Below are positions 23,885 to 32,481 of a stretch of DNA of 64,000 bases, piece after piece. This DNA is from Pararhizobium sp. A13 (lineage in GTDB: Bacteria; Pseudomonadota; Alphaproteobacteria; Rhizobiales; Rhizobiaceae). The position numbers and the translations under genes were made by a program. The notes beneath the pieces were generated by a model, which had not been told where the DNA came from, searched no databases, and worked only from the letters and a program-made list of their open reading frames with translations. Location: positions 124,001-188,000 of the forward strand of contig NZ_CP149511.1 in the NCBI RefSeq assembly GCF_040126305.1. The letters are read 5' to 3'. Numbering within the stretch: the first letter of the stretch is position 1; each line of letters opens with the position of its first letter.

Positions 23885-25351
23885 ATGACTGAGCCAGCAA
23901 AACTGTGGGGTGGACGCTTTAAATCGGGTCCTTCCGAAGAATTGGCCCGTTTGTCGCGGTCGGCGCCATCCTATTTCCGCCTCTACGTGGAGGATATTGC
24001 GGGCTCTCGCGCCCATGCACAGGAACTGGACCGGGCGGGCGTGCTGACGCCGACAGAAACTACCACCATCCTGGCTGCGCTCAACACAATCGAGGCCGAT
24101 GTTGCAGCCGGTCGCGAACAACCGGCAGCGAGTGACGAAGATGTGCACACCTTCCTCGAACGGCTGCTGATTGCCCGTCTCGGTCCTGTTGGCGGCAAGC
24201 TGCGCGCCGGACGCTCGCGCAACGACCAGACCTCCAACAATACGCGACTTTATCTGCGGCGCACGGCCCGCGAGCTGACGGCCGCGTTGCTTGACGTTCA
24301 AGAGGCGCTGGCCGCCCAGGCATCCGCGCATGTCGAGACCGTCTTTCCGGGATTCACGCATCTTCAGCCTGCCCAGCCTGTTTCTCTCGGTCACCACCTG
24401 ATGGCGCATGCCCAGTCCCTGCAGCGCGACATCGAGCGTTTCATCGACTGGGACCGACGTTTCAGTGTTTCGCCGCTTGGCGCGGCAGCGCTTGCCGGAT
24501 CTGCGATTGCCCGCCGGCCGGACCTCTCGGCGATTGATCTCGGCTATTCCGGGGCGTGCGAGAACTCCATCGACGCTGTGGCAAGCCGTGACCATGTGGC
24601 GGAGTTCCTGTTCATCGGCGCGACCATCGCTGTCAATCTGTCGAGGCTTTCGGAAGAAATCTGCATCTGGAGCTCCAAGCAATTCAGTTGGGTGCGGCTA
24701 CACGATTCCTATTCGACAGGCTCGTCCATCATGCCACAGAAGAAGAACCCGGATATCGCCGAACTGGCGCGCGGCATGTCGGGCACGATCATCGGCAACA
24801 TCGCCGGCTTCCTCGCAACGATGAAGGCCATGCCGCTCGCCTACAACCGCGACCTGGCGGAAGACAAGCGGGCGCTGTTCGAGACGATCGATCTTCTGGA
24901 CCTCATTTTGCCGGCCTTCGCGGGCATGATCAGAACGCTGGAATTTGACACGGCGCGGCTACGCGACGATGCGCCGAAGGGGTTTACACTGGCGACCGAA
25001 ATTGCCGACTGGCTGGCCAGCAGCCACGTTCCATTTGCCGAAGCGCACGACATCACCGGCGCCGTAGTCCGCTATTGCGAGGAGCGTGGCATCGACCTTG
25101 CAGCTCTCGGACCGAAGGATCTCGCCGCCATCGACGCGAGGCTGGGGCCTGAAGTGCTGGACGCACTCGATCTCGATAAGGCCATCGCCAGCCGCACGGG
25201 ATATTTTGCCACCGCACCGGACCGCGTGCGCGAACAAATCGAGCGTTTCACAAAAGTGCTCGCGGAAAGGCGGGACTGGGCTCTGACTCCCCTCCAGGGC
25301 AGCGCCTTCTCCAGCATCCCGGCACAAAAAAAGGGAACAGAAGCATCATGA
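23885..25351 (+). CDS. argininosuccinate lyase-family C-N lyase (catabolic paralogue)
   Basis: The 488-residue product from ATG 23885 has the fumarase/ArgH signatures: KLWGGRF at the N-terminus, AGRSRNDQTSNNTRLYLRR (about 105-125), GFTHLQPAQPVSLGHH with the general-base region, and the mobile loop TGSSIMPQKKNPDIAELARG. The segment after LGAAALAGS differs from housekeeping ArgH. The superfamily eliminates fumarate from N-substituted aspartates; members include argininosuccinate lyase and EDDS lyase. Translational coupling (ATGA) to an amino-acid ABC permease and a divergent LysR point to catabolism of an imported compound, not arginine synthesis. Confidence 0.88.
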   Translation: MTEPAKLWGGRFKSGPSEELARLSRSAPSYFRLYVEDIAGSRAHAQELDRAGVLTPTETTTILAALNTIEADVAAGREQPAASDEDVHTFLERLLIARLGPVGGKLRAGRSRNDQTSNNTRLYLRRTARELTAALLDVQEALAAQASAHVETVFPGFTHLQPAQPVSLGHHLMAHAQSLQRDIERFIDWDRRFSVSPLGAAALAGSAIARRPDLSAIDLGYSGACENSIDAVASRDHVAEFLFIGATIAVNLSRLSEEICIWSSKQFSWVRLHDSYSTGSSIMPQKKNPDIAELARGMSGTIIGNIAGFLATMKAMPLAYNRDLAEDKRALFETIDLLDLILPAFAGMIRTLEFDTARLRDDAPKGFTLATEIADWLASSHVPFAEAHDITGAVVRYCEERGIDLAALGPKDLAAIDARLGPEVLDALDLDKAIASRTGYFATAPDRVREQIERFTKVLAERRDWALTPLQGSAFSSIPAQKKGTEAS

Positions 25352-26211
25352 CAATCGCAGCGACATTGGAGAATTCGAACTACGAAATCGCCCATCTGAA
25401 ACTTGTTCCGAAGCGCCATATCGGTCGAATGATCTCAGCAACCGTCGTCGTGGCACTGGTGGCGCTGTTGGTTCGCGCCTTCATCAACGGTCAGATCGAG
25501 TGGAACGTGGTTGGCGAATTTCTTTTTTCTCCGGCCATCATGTGGGGGTTGGTCAACACGCTTGTCATGACGATCTGCGCCATGTCGCTCGGCATTGCGC
25601 TTGGCGTGCTGATTGCAATCATGCGCATCTCGGGTAACCCGGTTCTGTCGACCATCGCAACAGTCTATGTCTGGATCTTCCGCGGCGCACCGGCGCTCCT
25701 TCAGCTCCTGCTCTGGTTCAACCTGGCGCTGATCTTTCCCACGATGGGCATTCCGGGTCTGTTTGAATTCCGAACCGTCGACATCATGACGCCGTTCGTC
25801 GCCGCCATGCTCGGCCTTGGCATCCAGCAGGGAGCATATACGTCGGAAGTCGTGCGCGGTGGTCTGCTGTCGGTCGACATTGGCCAGTACGAGGCCGCCC
25901 GTACGATCGGCATGACGCAGATGAAGATGCTGCGCCGCATTGTTTTGCCACAGGCCATGCGCGTCATGGTGCCGCCGATCGGCAACGAGGTGATCAGCAT
26001 GGTCAAGCTCACCTCGCTTGCCAGCGTCATCCAGTATTCGGAAATCCTGCACAACGCCCAGATCATCTATTTCGCCAATACACGCGTGCTCGAACTGCTG
26101 CTGGTGGCAAGCTTCTGGTACCTCCTCGTCGTCTCCGTCCTGTCCGTCGGCCAATATTATATCGAGAGATACTTCGGCCGCGGCGTCCGATCCATCAAGT
26201 CGACAATGTGA
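25348..26211 (+). CDS. polar amino-acid ABC transporter permease
   Basis: The start overlaps the lyase stop (ATGA). The 287-residue membrane protein shows the HisM/HEQRO layout: FSPAIMWGLVNTLVMTICAM, YVWIFRGAPALLQLLLWFN, then EAARTIGMTQMKMLRRIVLP and QAMRVMVPPIGNE as the EAA loop. It is the only permease of the operon, so it probably works as a homodimer. It forms an importer with the ATPase at 26222 and the binding protein at 27028. Confidence 0.93.
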   Translation: MTIAATLENSNYEIAHLKLVPKRHIGRMISATVVVALVALLVRAFINGQIEWNVVGEFLFSPAIMWGLVNTLVMTICAMSLGIALGVLIAIMRISGNPVLSTIATVYVWIFRGAPALLQLLLWFNLALIFPTMGIPGLFEFRTVDIMTPFVAAMLGLGIQQGAYTSEVVRGGLLSVDIGQYEAARTIGMTQMKMLRRIVLPQAMRVMVPPIGNEVISMVKLTSLASVIQYSEILHNAQIIYFANTRVLELLLVASFWYLLVVSVLSVGQYYIERYFGRGVRSIKSTM

Positions 26212-26221
26212 GGAGACGGAC

Positions 26222-26992
26222 ATGAGCGAAGAAACTCTTGTCAAAGCGATCGACGTCACCAAGAACTTCGGAGATTTCAGGGCCCTCCATTCTGTCAGTC
26301 TCGATGTCAGGAAGGGCGAGGTTGCCTGCATCATCGGCCCGTCAGGGTCCGGAAAGAGCACGTTCCTGCGTTGCATAAACCTGCTCGAACGCATCGATGG
26401 TGGCGGCATCTGGGTCAATGGCGAGTTGATCGGCTACCGGCGTGACGGCGACAAGCTCTACGAGATCAGCGATGCGGAAATTGCCCGTCAGCGCCGCCGC
26501 ATCGGCATGGTCTTCCAACGCTTCAACCTCTTCCCGCACAAGACGGCGCTGGAGAACATTATGGAAGGCCCGGTGCAGGTTCTCAATGAGCCCGTGAAAG
26601 AGGCTCGCGAACACGCCCGTGAACTGCTTGCCCGGGTCGGCCTCGCCGACAAGGCCAATCACTATCCGTCCGAGCTTTCGGGTGGCCAGCAGCAGCGCGT
26701 CGCTATTGCCCGCGCCATGGGTATGCGGCCAGACCTGATCCTATTCGATGAGCCGACCTCGGCCCTCGATCCGGAGCTCGTGTCCGAAGTGCTCGACGTC
26801 ATGAAGGATCTGGCCGCGTCGGGCATGACCATGATCGTCGTCACCCACGAAATGGGCTTTGCTCGCAATGTCGCCAATCGAGTGGCCTTCATGGAGGCCG
26901 GCCGGCTGGAGGAATACGGCCCCGCCGAAAGGGTTCTGACCAATCCGGACAATGCCCGGACAGCCCAGTTCATCAAAGCAGTCCAGAAATAA
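26222..26992 (+). CDS. polar amino-acid ABC transporter ATPase (GlnQ type)
   Basis: The 256-residue ATPase has Walker A GPSGSGKSTFLRC, the Q-loop MVFQRFNLFPHKTALEN, signature LSGGQQQRVAIARAMGM, Walker B LILFDEPTSALDPE and switch His VTHEMGFA. Length and motifs match GlnQ/HisP-type subunits. Start ATG 26222 is 10 bases after the permease stop and follows GAGGAGACGG. Confidence 0.94.
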   Translation: MSEETLVKAIDVTKNFGDFRALHSVSLDVRKGEVACIIGPSGSGKSTFLRCINLLERIDGGGIWVNGELIGYRRDGDKLYEISDAEIARQRRRIGMVFQRFNLFPHKTALENIMEGPVQVLNEPVKEAREHARELLARVGLADKANHYPSELSGGQQQRVAIARAMGMRPDLILFDEPTSALDPELVSEVLDVMKDLAASGMTMIVVTHEMGFARNVANRVAFMEAGRLEEYGPAERVLTNPDNARTAQFIKAVQK

Positions 26993-27027
26993 GAAAACAT
27001 ATCAATCATCAAGCAGAGGGTAACATC

Positions 27028-27858
27028 ATGATGAAGAAAACCGCATTTGTCGCACTGTGCTGCGCCTTCGCCGCAAACGCTCACGCCGAAGGCCTGCCGG
27101 AGAAGTACGAAACGGCCGGGAAGGTGGTCGTCGCCAACCAGCCGAACTATCCGCCGATGGAATACAAGGACCCGGCGACCAACACGCTGATGGGGGTCGA
27201 CATCGACTTGGCGCTGGCACTTGCCAAGCAGCTCGGCACGACAGTCGAGTGGGCCGATATCGGCTTCGAGCAGATGGTCTCGTCGCTGACGACCGGTCGC
27301 GCCGACCTGATCCACAGCGGCATGAGCGACCTGCCGAAGCGCCGCGACAGTCTCGATTTCGTCGATTACATGAAATCCGGGGCGCAATTCTACACGTCTG
27401 CCGCCCGCAAGGACGAGTTCAAGACGATTACCGACTTCTGCGGCAAGACTGTCGGCATGAGCCGACGCACCTCCTTCCCGGATGAAGCTGCCAAGTGGAG
27501 CGCTGCCAACTGTGAAGCCGCCGGCAAGCCGGCGCTTGTCGTCGTCGGCACCGAAGGTTCCGCCGACGCACGCGCCCAACTCAAGCAGGGTCGTCTCGAC
27601 GGCGCCGTCCAGGGCTCGGAAACCCTTCCTTACCTGCTGACATTGGAGCCTGACACCTACGCCATCGTCGGCGAGCCTTTTACGGCTGTCTATCAAGGTA
27701 TCGGTTTCGCCAAGGGCTCGACCGAGCTACGTGACGCTTACGCCGGTGCGCTGAAGGCTCTGATGGCATCCGGTGAATACAAGGCTATCTTTGCCAAATA
27801 TGGACTTGAGGCCGCGATTCTCGATGGGATCTACGTCAACGGCGAGGTCGCGAAGTAA
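27028..27858 (+). CDS. amino-acid ABC transporter substrate-binding protein
   Basis: The 276-residue protein starts with a signal peptide (MKKTAFVALCCAFAANAHA, cleavage before EGLPEK). The family 3 binding fold follows: VVANQPNYPPMEYKDPATN, MGVDIDLALALAKQLGTTVE, SSLTTGRADLIHSGMSDLPK and the KTVGMSRRTSFPDEA loop. It is periplasmic and delivers the compound to the permease/ATPase of the same operon. A GC-rich hairpin lies 16 bases after the stop. Confidence 0.93.
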   Translation: MMKKTAFVALCCAFAANAHAEGLPEKYETAGKVVVANQPNYPPMEYKDPATNTLMGVDIDLALALAKQLGTTVEWADIGFEQMVSSLTTGRADLIHSGMSDLPKRRDSLDFVDYMKSGAQFYTSAARKDEFKTITDFCGKTVGMSRRTSFPDEAAKWSAANCEAAGKPALVVVGTEGSADARAQLKQGRLDGAVQGSETLPYLLTLEPDTYAIVGEPFTAVYQGIGFAKGSTELRDAYAGALKALMASGEYKAIFAKYGLEAAILDGIYVNGEVAK

Positions 27859-27873
27859 TCCGTGTCCTGCAGC

Positions 27874-27897
27874 CCCGCGCGGCCTGGGCCGCGCGGG
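27874..27897 (+). promoter_or_regulatory. GC-rich intercistronic hairpin after the binding-protein gene
   Basis: CCCGCGCGGC (27874-27883), loop CTGG and GCCGCGCGGG (27888-27897) form a perfect 10-bp GC-only stem between the binding-protein gene and the MmgE/PrpD gene. No T-run follows, so attenuation or mRNA protection is more likely than full termination. Confidence 0.6.
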
Positions 27898-27991
27898 ATA
27901 GGCGCGCGCAACGCGTGCCCCCTCGTTGAATGTGGAGCATCTTATACGCCTCCTTTCGCAGACGTGATGCTCCGATCTCCCGCAGAAAGTC

Positions 27992-29389
27992 ATGTGCATG
28001 TCCGGCTCCTCCAGCGAAATTCCCCTCTACCGCCTTTCCTCCTTCATCGCTTCCCTCGACTTCGACGAACTCCCCGCCACCGTCGTAGAAAAAGCGAAGA
28101 TCCACATCGCCGACACGCTGGGCGCGGCACTCGCCGGCGCCCGTTCTACCGAGTTTCGGATGGTGAGCTCCTTGACGAACGGGGATGGCGTAGCTCGCAT
28201 CTGGGGGACCAGGGAAACAGCCTCTGCCCGAGAGGCGGCGCTGATCAATGGTGTGGCGGCGCATGCTTTCGAACTGGACGACGCAGGCGGTTGCGACCAT
28301 TCCGGCGCGGTCGTCCTGCCCGCGCTTTTTTCGGCACTTTTCCAGACCGGGCAGCCTGTGAGTGGTAGGGAACTCATCGCAGCGACTGTTGCCGGATATG
28401 AGGTGGGGCGACGTATCCTGGAAGCGGCGGGAGGCTATGATGCTCACAACGGTGTTGGCTGGCATTCGACCGGGACCTGCGGAACGCTTGCGGCCGCTGC
28501 TGCCGTAGCACGCTTGTGGCGGCTGCCTGCAGCGGGATGCCGTGATGCGATTTCATTGTCCACCAGCTTTTCCTCCGGCCTCTGGGCGTTCATCCACGAC
28601 GGCTCGCAGGCGAAGAAAATACATGCGGGCCGCGCGGCCGAAGGCGGTCTGCTCGCCGCAGAGCTTGCGGCGAGAGGCTTCGCCGGCCCGTCGAAGGTTT
28701 TCGATGACGTCTGGGGCAGCTTTTTCCGCACCTTCAACCAAGCGCAAGGCGACGCCGGCAAGCTTTGCGAAGATCTGGGCGACGTTTGGAAAATCAACCG
28801 CGCTGTGCTCAAGCCCTATGCATCCTGCCGCGGCGCACACTCGGCAGTCGATGTGCTGGAGGATATTCTGGCCGAGACGAAACGCCCGGCTGAAGCGATC
28901 GCTTCCATTCACCTCGATCTTAGCCAGATGTTGATCGGCATGTGCGGCGCGAAGGAAACGCGGCGGCTCTCAGCGACGCAGATGAGCTTGCCCTACGCAC
29001 TTGCCGCGCGCGCGGTCTTCGGCTCGGCTGGTCTCGAAAGCTATTCGGCCATCCATCGCGCCGATCCGCGGATCACTGACCTGTTTTCGCGGATGACACT
29101 TACAGTCGACGAAAGTATGCGTCCGCTTGACGAGCCACTCGTGACGCTGACCTTTGCCGATGGCACGGTGATTTCGCGAATGGTGCCGCGGGCAACGGGC
29201 TCGGCGGAGCGGCCGATGGCCGCTGACGCTATCATCGACAAGTTTCGGGGGCTTGCAGGCATGGCGATGCCGCAAGCCCAGTTGCTCGAGCTCGAGGAGA
29301 TGCTCACGCATCTCGAAGAACTTGAGGATTGCAATTCGCTGGAACTCCTGCTGTCCGGCAATGCCGATGAGCAGCCGATCTTTGCTTGA
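27992..29389 (+). CDS. MmgE/PrpD family protein
   Basis: The 465-residue protein matches the MmgE/PrpD family (2-methylcitrate dehydratase, cis-aconitate decarboxylase, iminodisuccinate epimerase relatives): KIHIADTLGAALAGAR, AFELDDAGGCDHSGAVVLPA (active-site region with the conserved DD and H), GVGWHSTGTCGTLAAAAAVA, KKIHAGRAAEGGLLAAELA and LKPYASCRGAHSAVD. The start may be 27992 or 27998. Its place in a cluster with an ArgH-like lyase is notable, because an iminodisuccinate epimerase of this family prepares substrates for fumarate-releasing lyases. The exact reaction is not predictable. Confidence 0.88.
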   Translation: MCMSGSSSEIPLYRLSSFIASLDFDELPATVVEKAKIHIADTLGAALAGARSTEFRMVSSLTNGDGVARIWGTRETASAREAALINGVAAHAFELDDAGGCDHSGAVVLPALFSALFQTGQPVSGRELIAATVAGYEVGRRILEAAGGYDAHNGVGWHSTGTCGTLAAAAAVARLWRLPAAGCRDAISLSTSFSSGLWAFIHDGSQAKKIHAGRAAEGGLLAAELAARGFAGPSKVFDDVWGSFFRTFNQAQGDAGKLCEDLGDVWKINRAVLKPYASCRGAHSAVDVLEDILAETKRPAEAIASIHLDLSQMLIGMCGAKETRRLSATQMSLPYALAARAVFGSAGLESYSAIHRADPRITDLFSRMTLTVDESMRPLDEPLVTLTFADGTVISRMVPRATGSAERPMAADAIIDKFRGLAGMAMPQAQLLELEEMLTHLEELEDCNSLELLLSGNADEQPIFA

Positions 29390-29399
29390 GGGAAGACTC

Positions 29400-30299
29400 A
29401 TGGCCTTCGACCTTTCTCCCCGTCCACTCAATGCCGCGCCTGAAGCGCCACCCATGGCATGGCCGAACGGCGCGAAGAGCGCCTTATTCATCGGTTTCGA
29501 CGTCGATGCAGAAACCGCCTGGATCGGCAACAATCCGTCCAACGTCGACAGGCTGGTGACGGTGTCGCACGGCGGCTACGACGCCCGCGCTGGTATCGGC
29601 AAAATACTGGAACTGCTCGATGAACTGGCGCTGAAAGCAACCTTTTTCATTCCTGGCTGGACGGCGCTCGCCCATACGGCCGCCTGCGAACCGATCGTTG
29701 CGGCAGGGCATGAGATCGGTCACCACGGCTATCTCCACAAGATGCCGGAACGCTCCAAGCTCGATGAAGCGATCGAGGAGATCGACCTCGGTTTCGAGGC
29801 CTTGCAAAAGGCGCTTGGCGTGCGGCCGATCGGCTACCGCGCACCATCGGGCGAAAACTTTCCCGAGCTTCTCGCCTACCTGAAAGACAAGGGTATCGCC
29901 TATTCGAGTTCGTTCCGCGATGACATCCGGCCTTACCGCCATCTGCTGGCGGATGGCCGTAGCGGGCCTGTGGAAATCCCCGTCAATTTCGCTTTCGATG
30001 ACTGGAATTTCGGAATGTCCAACCGCACCAGCCCGCGCCCGCTGTTCGGCAAGGAAACCGTTTTGCCGCTCTGGATCGACGAGTTCGAGGCAACGCATGA
30101 CTGGGGTGGAGTGACAACCCTGGTGCTCCATCCGCAGGTCTCGGGCCGCCCGATGCGCTGGCACATTCTGCGGGATTTCCTGTGTCACGTACAGGCCAAA
30201 GACGACGTCTGGATCGCGACGGGTGAGGAGATTAGTTGCCATTTCGAGAACTCCGAGCGGGCGGATCCGGATTTACCAAACCTCCGAAAAGGGCGTTGA
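29400..30299 (+). CDS. polysaccharide deacetylase-fold hydrolase (PuuE/cyclic imidase type)
   Basis: ATG 29400 lies 10 bases after the MmgE/PrpD stop. The 299-residue protein has the NodB-fold motifs: FIGFDVDAETAWIG (metal Asp region), KATFFIPGWTALAHTAACEP, GHEIGHHGYLHKMPERSKLD (His-His metal ligands) and IGYRAPSGENFPELLAYLKD. This subgroup, which lacks a signal peptide, includes PuuE allantoinase and cyclic imide hydrolase, so it probably cleaves an amide or imide in the cytoplasm rather than a polysaccharide. It is the last gene of the lyase/transporter operon. Confidence 0.88.
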   Translation: MAFDLSPRPLNAAPEAPPMAWPNGAKSALFIGFDVDAETAWIGNNPSNVDRLVTVSHGGYDARAGIGKILELLDELALKATFFIPGWTALAHTAACEPIVAAGHEIGHHGYLHKMPERSKLDEAIEEIDLGFEALQKALGVRPIGYRAPSGENFPELLAYLKDKGIAYSSSFRDDIRPYRHLLADGRSGPVEIPVNFAFDDWNFGMSNRTSPRPLFGKETVLPLWIDEFEATHDWGGVTTLVLHPQVSGRPMRWHILRDFLCHVQAKDDVWIATGEEISCHFENSERADPDLPNLRKGR

Positions 30300-30562
30300 A
30301 GTCAGTTGGAAGAGAGGGCTCCGAGCATGTAGGGGCGTCGAAGGCTGAACATCATTCTGTTAGGCTATTGAGTCAGGCTACCCGAAAGGCAGGCGCGCGC
30401 AAGGTCTGCGGCGGCTTGATCGAGAATGGAAGGATCTCGAGGGCGGCGTCATGGGAGAAGTGCGTCTCATCAAGAGGCAGTTCGGGGTCTACGCTGTCTG
30501 AAGTAGCAACCACGTTCCCGTTCCACACCCGCTCTTTGCAACAGGGCCCTATCACGTACCAG

Positions 30563-31513
30563 CTAACCACCCCAGACGACCGACTGCTCGTGGCGCTTGA
30601 TCAGGTGCTTCAGATTGTCGAAGCCGGTGCGGACGTGTCGGGCGAAGTGGTCGACGGCGGGGGAGCGGGGGGCGTCGGAGCGTTTCAACAGGCCGAGCGC
30701 GCGTTCGGGATGCGGGATGGAGACGGGGAGTGCCGTGATCGACTTTTCGTTGCGCAGGGCAAAGACGACGCTGTGCGGCATTATGGTCAGCGCATCGGCC
30801 GCCTTCATGTAGTTGATCACGCTCATCAGCGAGCCGCCGGAGTAGCGGATCTTGATTTCGGTGGCGCCGAAGGAAATGAGCATGCTGCGCAGGTCAGCCA
30901 GCAGCGGGCTGCCCGGCGGCGGTGCGACCCAGGGAAAATCGAGCAGATGCGCCGGCTGCGGCCGCCTTTTCAGAAGCAGCGGATGCGTGACGCGGCAGGC
31001 GACGACGTTGCGGCCGGGCAGGATCTGCTGGAATTCGAGGCCGGAGCCCTCGTCGAGAATATCGATCGGGCAGATGGCGAGATCGATCTGGTCGGCATTG
31101 AGCGCGGCGCGTAGGTCCGGGAAGTAACCATAGGTCTGGTCGATGCGCACATCGGGATGCAGGTTCTGGAACTCGGCGATCATCCCGGCGATCAATGCGT
31201 CCATGAAGAAGGGCGTGCCGCCGACGCGCACCACGCCGCTTTTGCCGACGCGAAAACTCTCGACGACATCGGACGCCTTGCGCGATGCCGACAGCATGGT
31301 CTGGCCGTGATCGGCCAGTGCCCGGCCAAGCGGCGTCGGCTGCAGCGGCCGGCGTCCCTTGATGAAGAGCGGCTCGCCGATGCGGGCTTCGAGCATGGAG
31401 AGCGTGCGCGAGACTGCCGGTTGCGACAGGCCAAGCAGCGCTGCACCCTCGGTGACGCCGCCGGTCTTCACGACCGCGGCAAGCTGGACTAGATGGCGTT
31501 CATCTATCTTCAT
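30563..31513 (-). CDS. LysR-family regulator of the aromatic operon
   Basis: The 316-residue protein has the LysR helix-turn-helix (LVQLAAVVKTGGVTEGAALL, then GLSQPAVSRTLSMLEARIGE) and an effector domain with GVVRVGGTPFFMDALIAGMI and DQIDLAICPIDIL. It is divergent from the hydroxyquinol dioxygenase gene (31612), separated by 98 bp with an AT-rich ATATGATATATT stretch that could hold its site. It is presumably an activator responding to an aromatic intermediate. Confidence 0.92.
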   Translation of the reverse strand: MKIDERHLVQLAAVVKTGGVTEGAALLGLSQPAVSRTLSMLEARIGEPLFIKGRRPLQPTPLGRALADHGQTMLSASRKASDVVESFRVGKSGVVRVGGTPFFMDALIAGMIAEFQNLHPDVRIDQTYGYFPDLRAALNADQIDLAICPIDILDEGSGLEFQQILPGRNVVACRVTHPLLLKRRPQPAHLLDFPWVAPPPGSPLLADLRSMLISFGATEIKIRYSGGSLMSVINYMKAADALTIMPHSVVFALRNEKSITALPVSIPHPERALGLLKRSDAPRSPAVDHFARHVRTGFDNLKHLIKRHEQSVVWGG

Positions 31514-31611
31514 AACGATATGATATATTAAACCGGAATAAAATCATCATCGGCGTCGTGATCCTGGGCTAATTTAGTTTCAACCAGCCAATGCCCTGGA
31601 GGAGACGCATA

Positions 31612-32481
31612 ATGCCGGGTCCGATGACGCTGAATTTCAGCGAGGCCACCTCGTCTGACGTATTCGCGCAACGACTTCCGCAATCGAAAGACGACGCCCT
31701 GCCACACATCCTGGCGGCTGTGGTCACGCATCTCCATGCGGTCATCCGCGAGCTGCGGCCAACGCAGGCCGATTGGCGCAAGGTGATTGAATTCCTCACC
31801 GATGTCGGCCATGCCAGTGAGGAGCGGCGTCAGGAATGGGTGCTGCTCTCCGACCTGCTCGGCGCCTCGGCGCTTGTCGAGGAAATCAATTCGCGTCGCC
31901 CGAAAAAGGCGACCCCCAACACGGTGCGCGGCCCGTTCTTCCGCGCCGATGTTCCGCAACTGGCCTCGGGCAGCAACATCTCCCTCGACGGCATCGGCGA
32001 AAAGCTGGAGGTCATCGGGTGCGTGCAGGATCTGGATGGTGATCCAGTTGCGGATGCTGAGATCATCACCTGGCAGGCCAATGCTCAAGGGCTTTACGAG
32101 AACCAGCAGCCGGACCTTCAGCCCGAATTCAATCTGCGCGGTCTTTTCCGCACCGATGCGGAAGGTCGTTTCCACTATTGCACGATCAAGCCCCGCGGCT
32201 ACGGCGTGCCGGATGACGGTCCGGTCGGCAAGCTGCTCCGCCAGGCGGGCAATCCGCTGCACCGACCGGCACATCTGCACTTCATGATCAAGGCACCGAG
32301 CTTTGAGACGATCACCACGCACATCTATGACGGTAGCGACCCGCATTTGGCCGAGGACGCGATCTTCGGCGTCAAGCCGGAACTGGTGCGCATCTTCGAG
32401 CGACAGGGCAAGGGCACACCGTCATGGCGGCTGGACCTGACCTTCGTCATGGTGCGGGCAAGACAGGGAGGCGAGGCATGA
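31612..32481 (+). CDS. intradiol dioxygenase, probable hydroxyquinol 1,2-dioxygenase
   Basis: ATG 31612 follows GGAGGAGACGC; an ATG at 31591 lacks a site. The 289-residue product has the alpha-helical N-terminal dimerisation domain (QEWVLLSDLLGASALVEEIN) and the intradiol catalytic barrel: VRGPFFRADVP, QANAQGLYENQQPD (first Tyr ligand), IKPRGYGVPDDGPVG (second Tyr) and HRPAHLHFMI (two His ligands), binding Fe(III). It opens hydroxyquinol to maleylacetate, which the next gene product reduces. The stop overlaps the reductase start (ATGA). Confidence 0.92.
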   Translation: MPGPMTLNFSEATSSDVFAQRLPQSKDDALPHILAAVVTHLHAVIRELRPTQADWRKVIEFLTDVGHASEERRQEWVLLSDLLGASALVEEINSRRPKKATPNTVRGPFFRADVPQLASGSNISLDGIGEKLEVIGCVQDLDGDPVADAEIITWQANAQGLYENQQPDLQPEFNLRGLFRTDAEGRFHYCTIKPRGYGVPDDGPVGKLLRQAGNPLHRPAHLHFMIKAPSFETITTHIYDGSDPHLAEDAIFGVKPELVRIFERQGKGTPSWRLDLTFVMVRARQGGEA

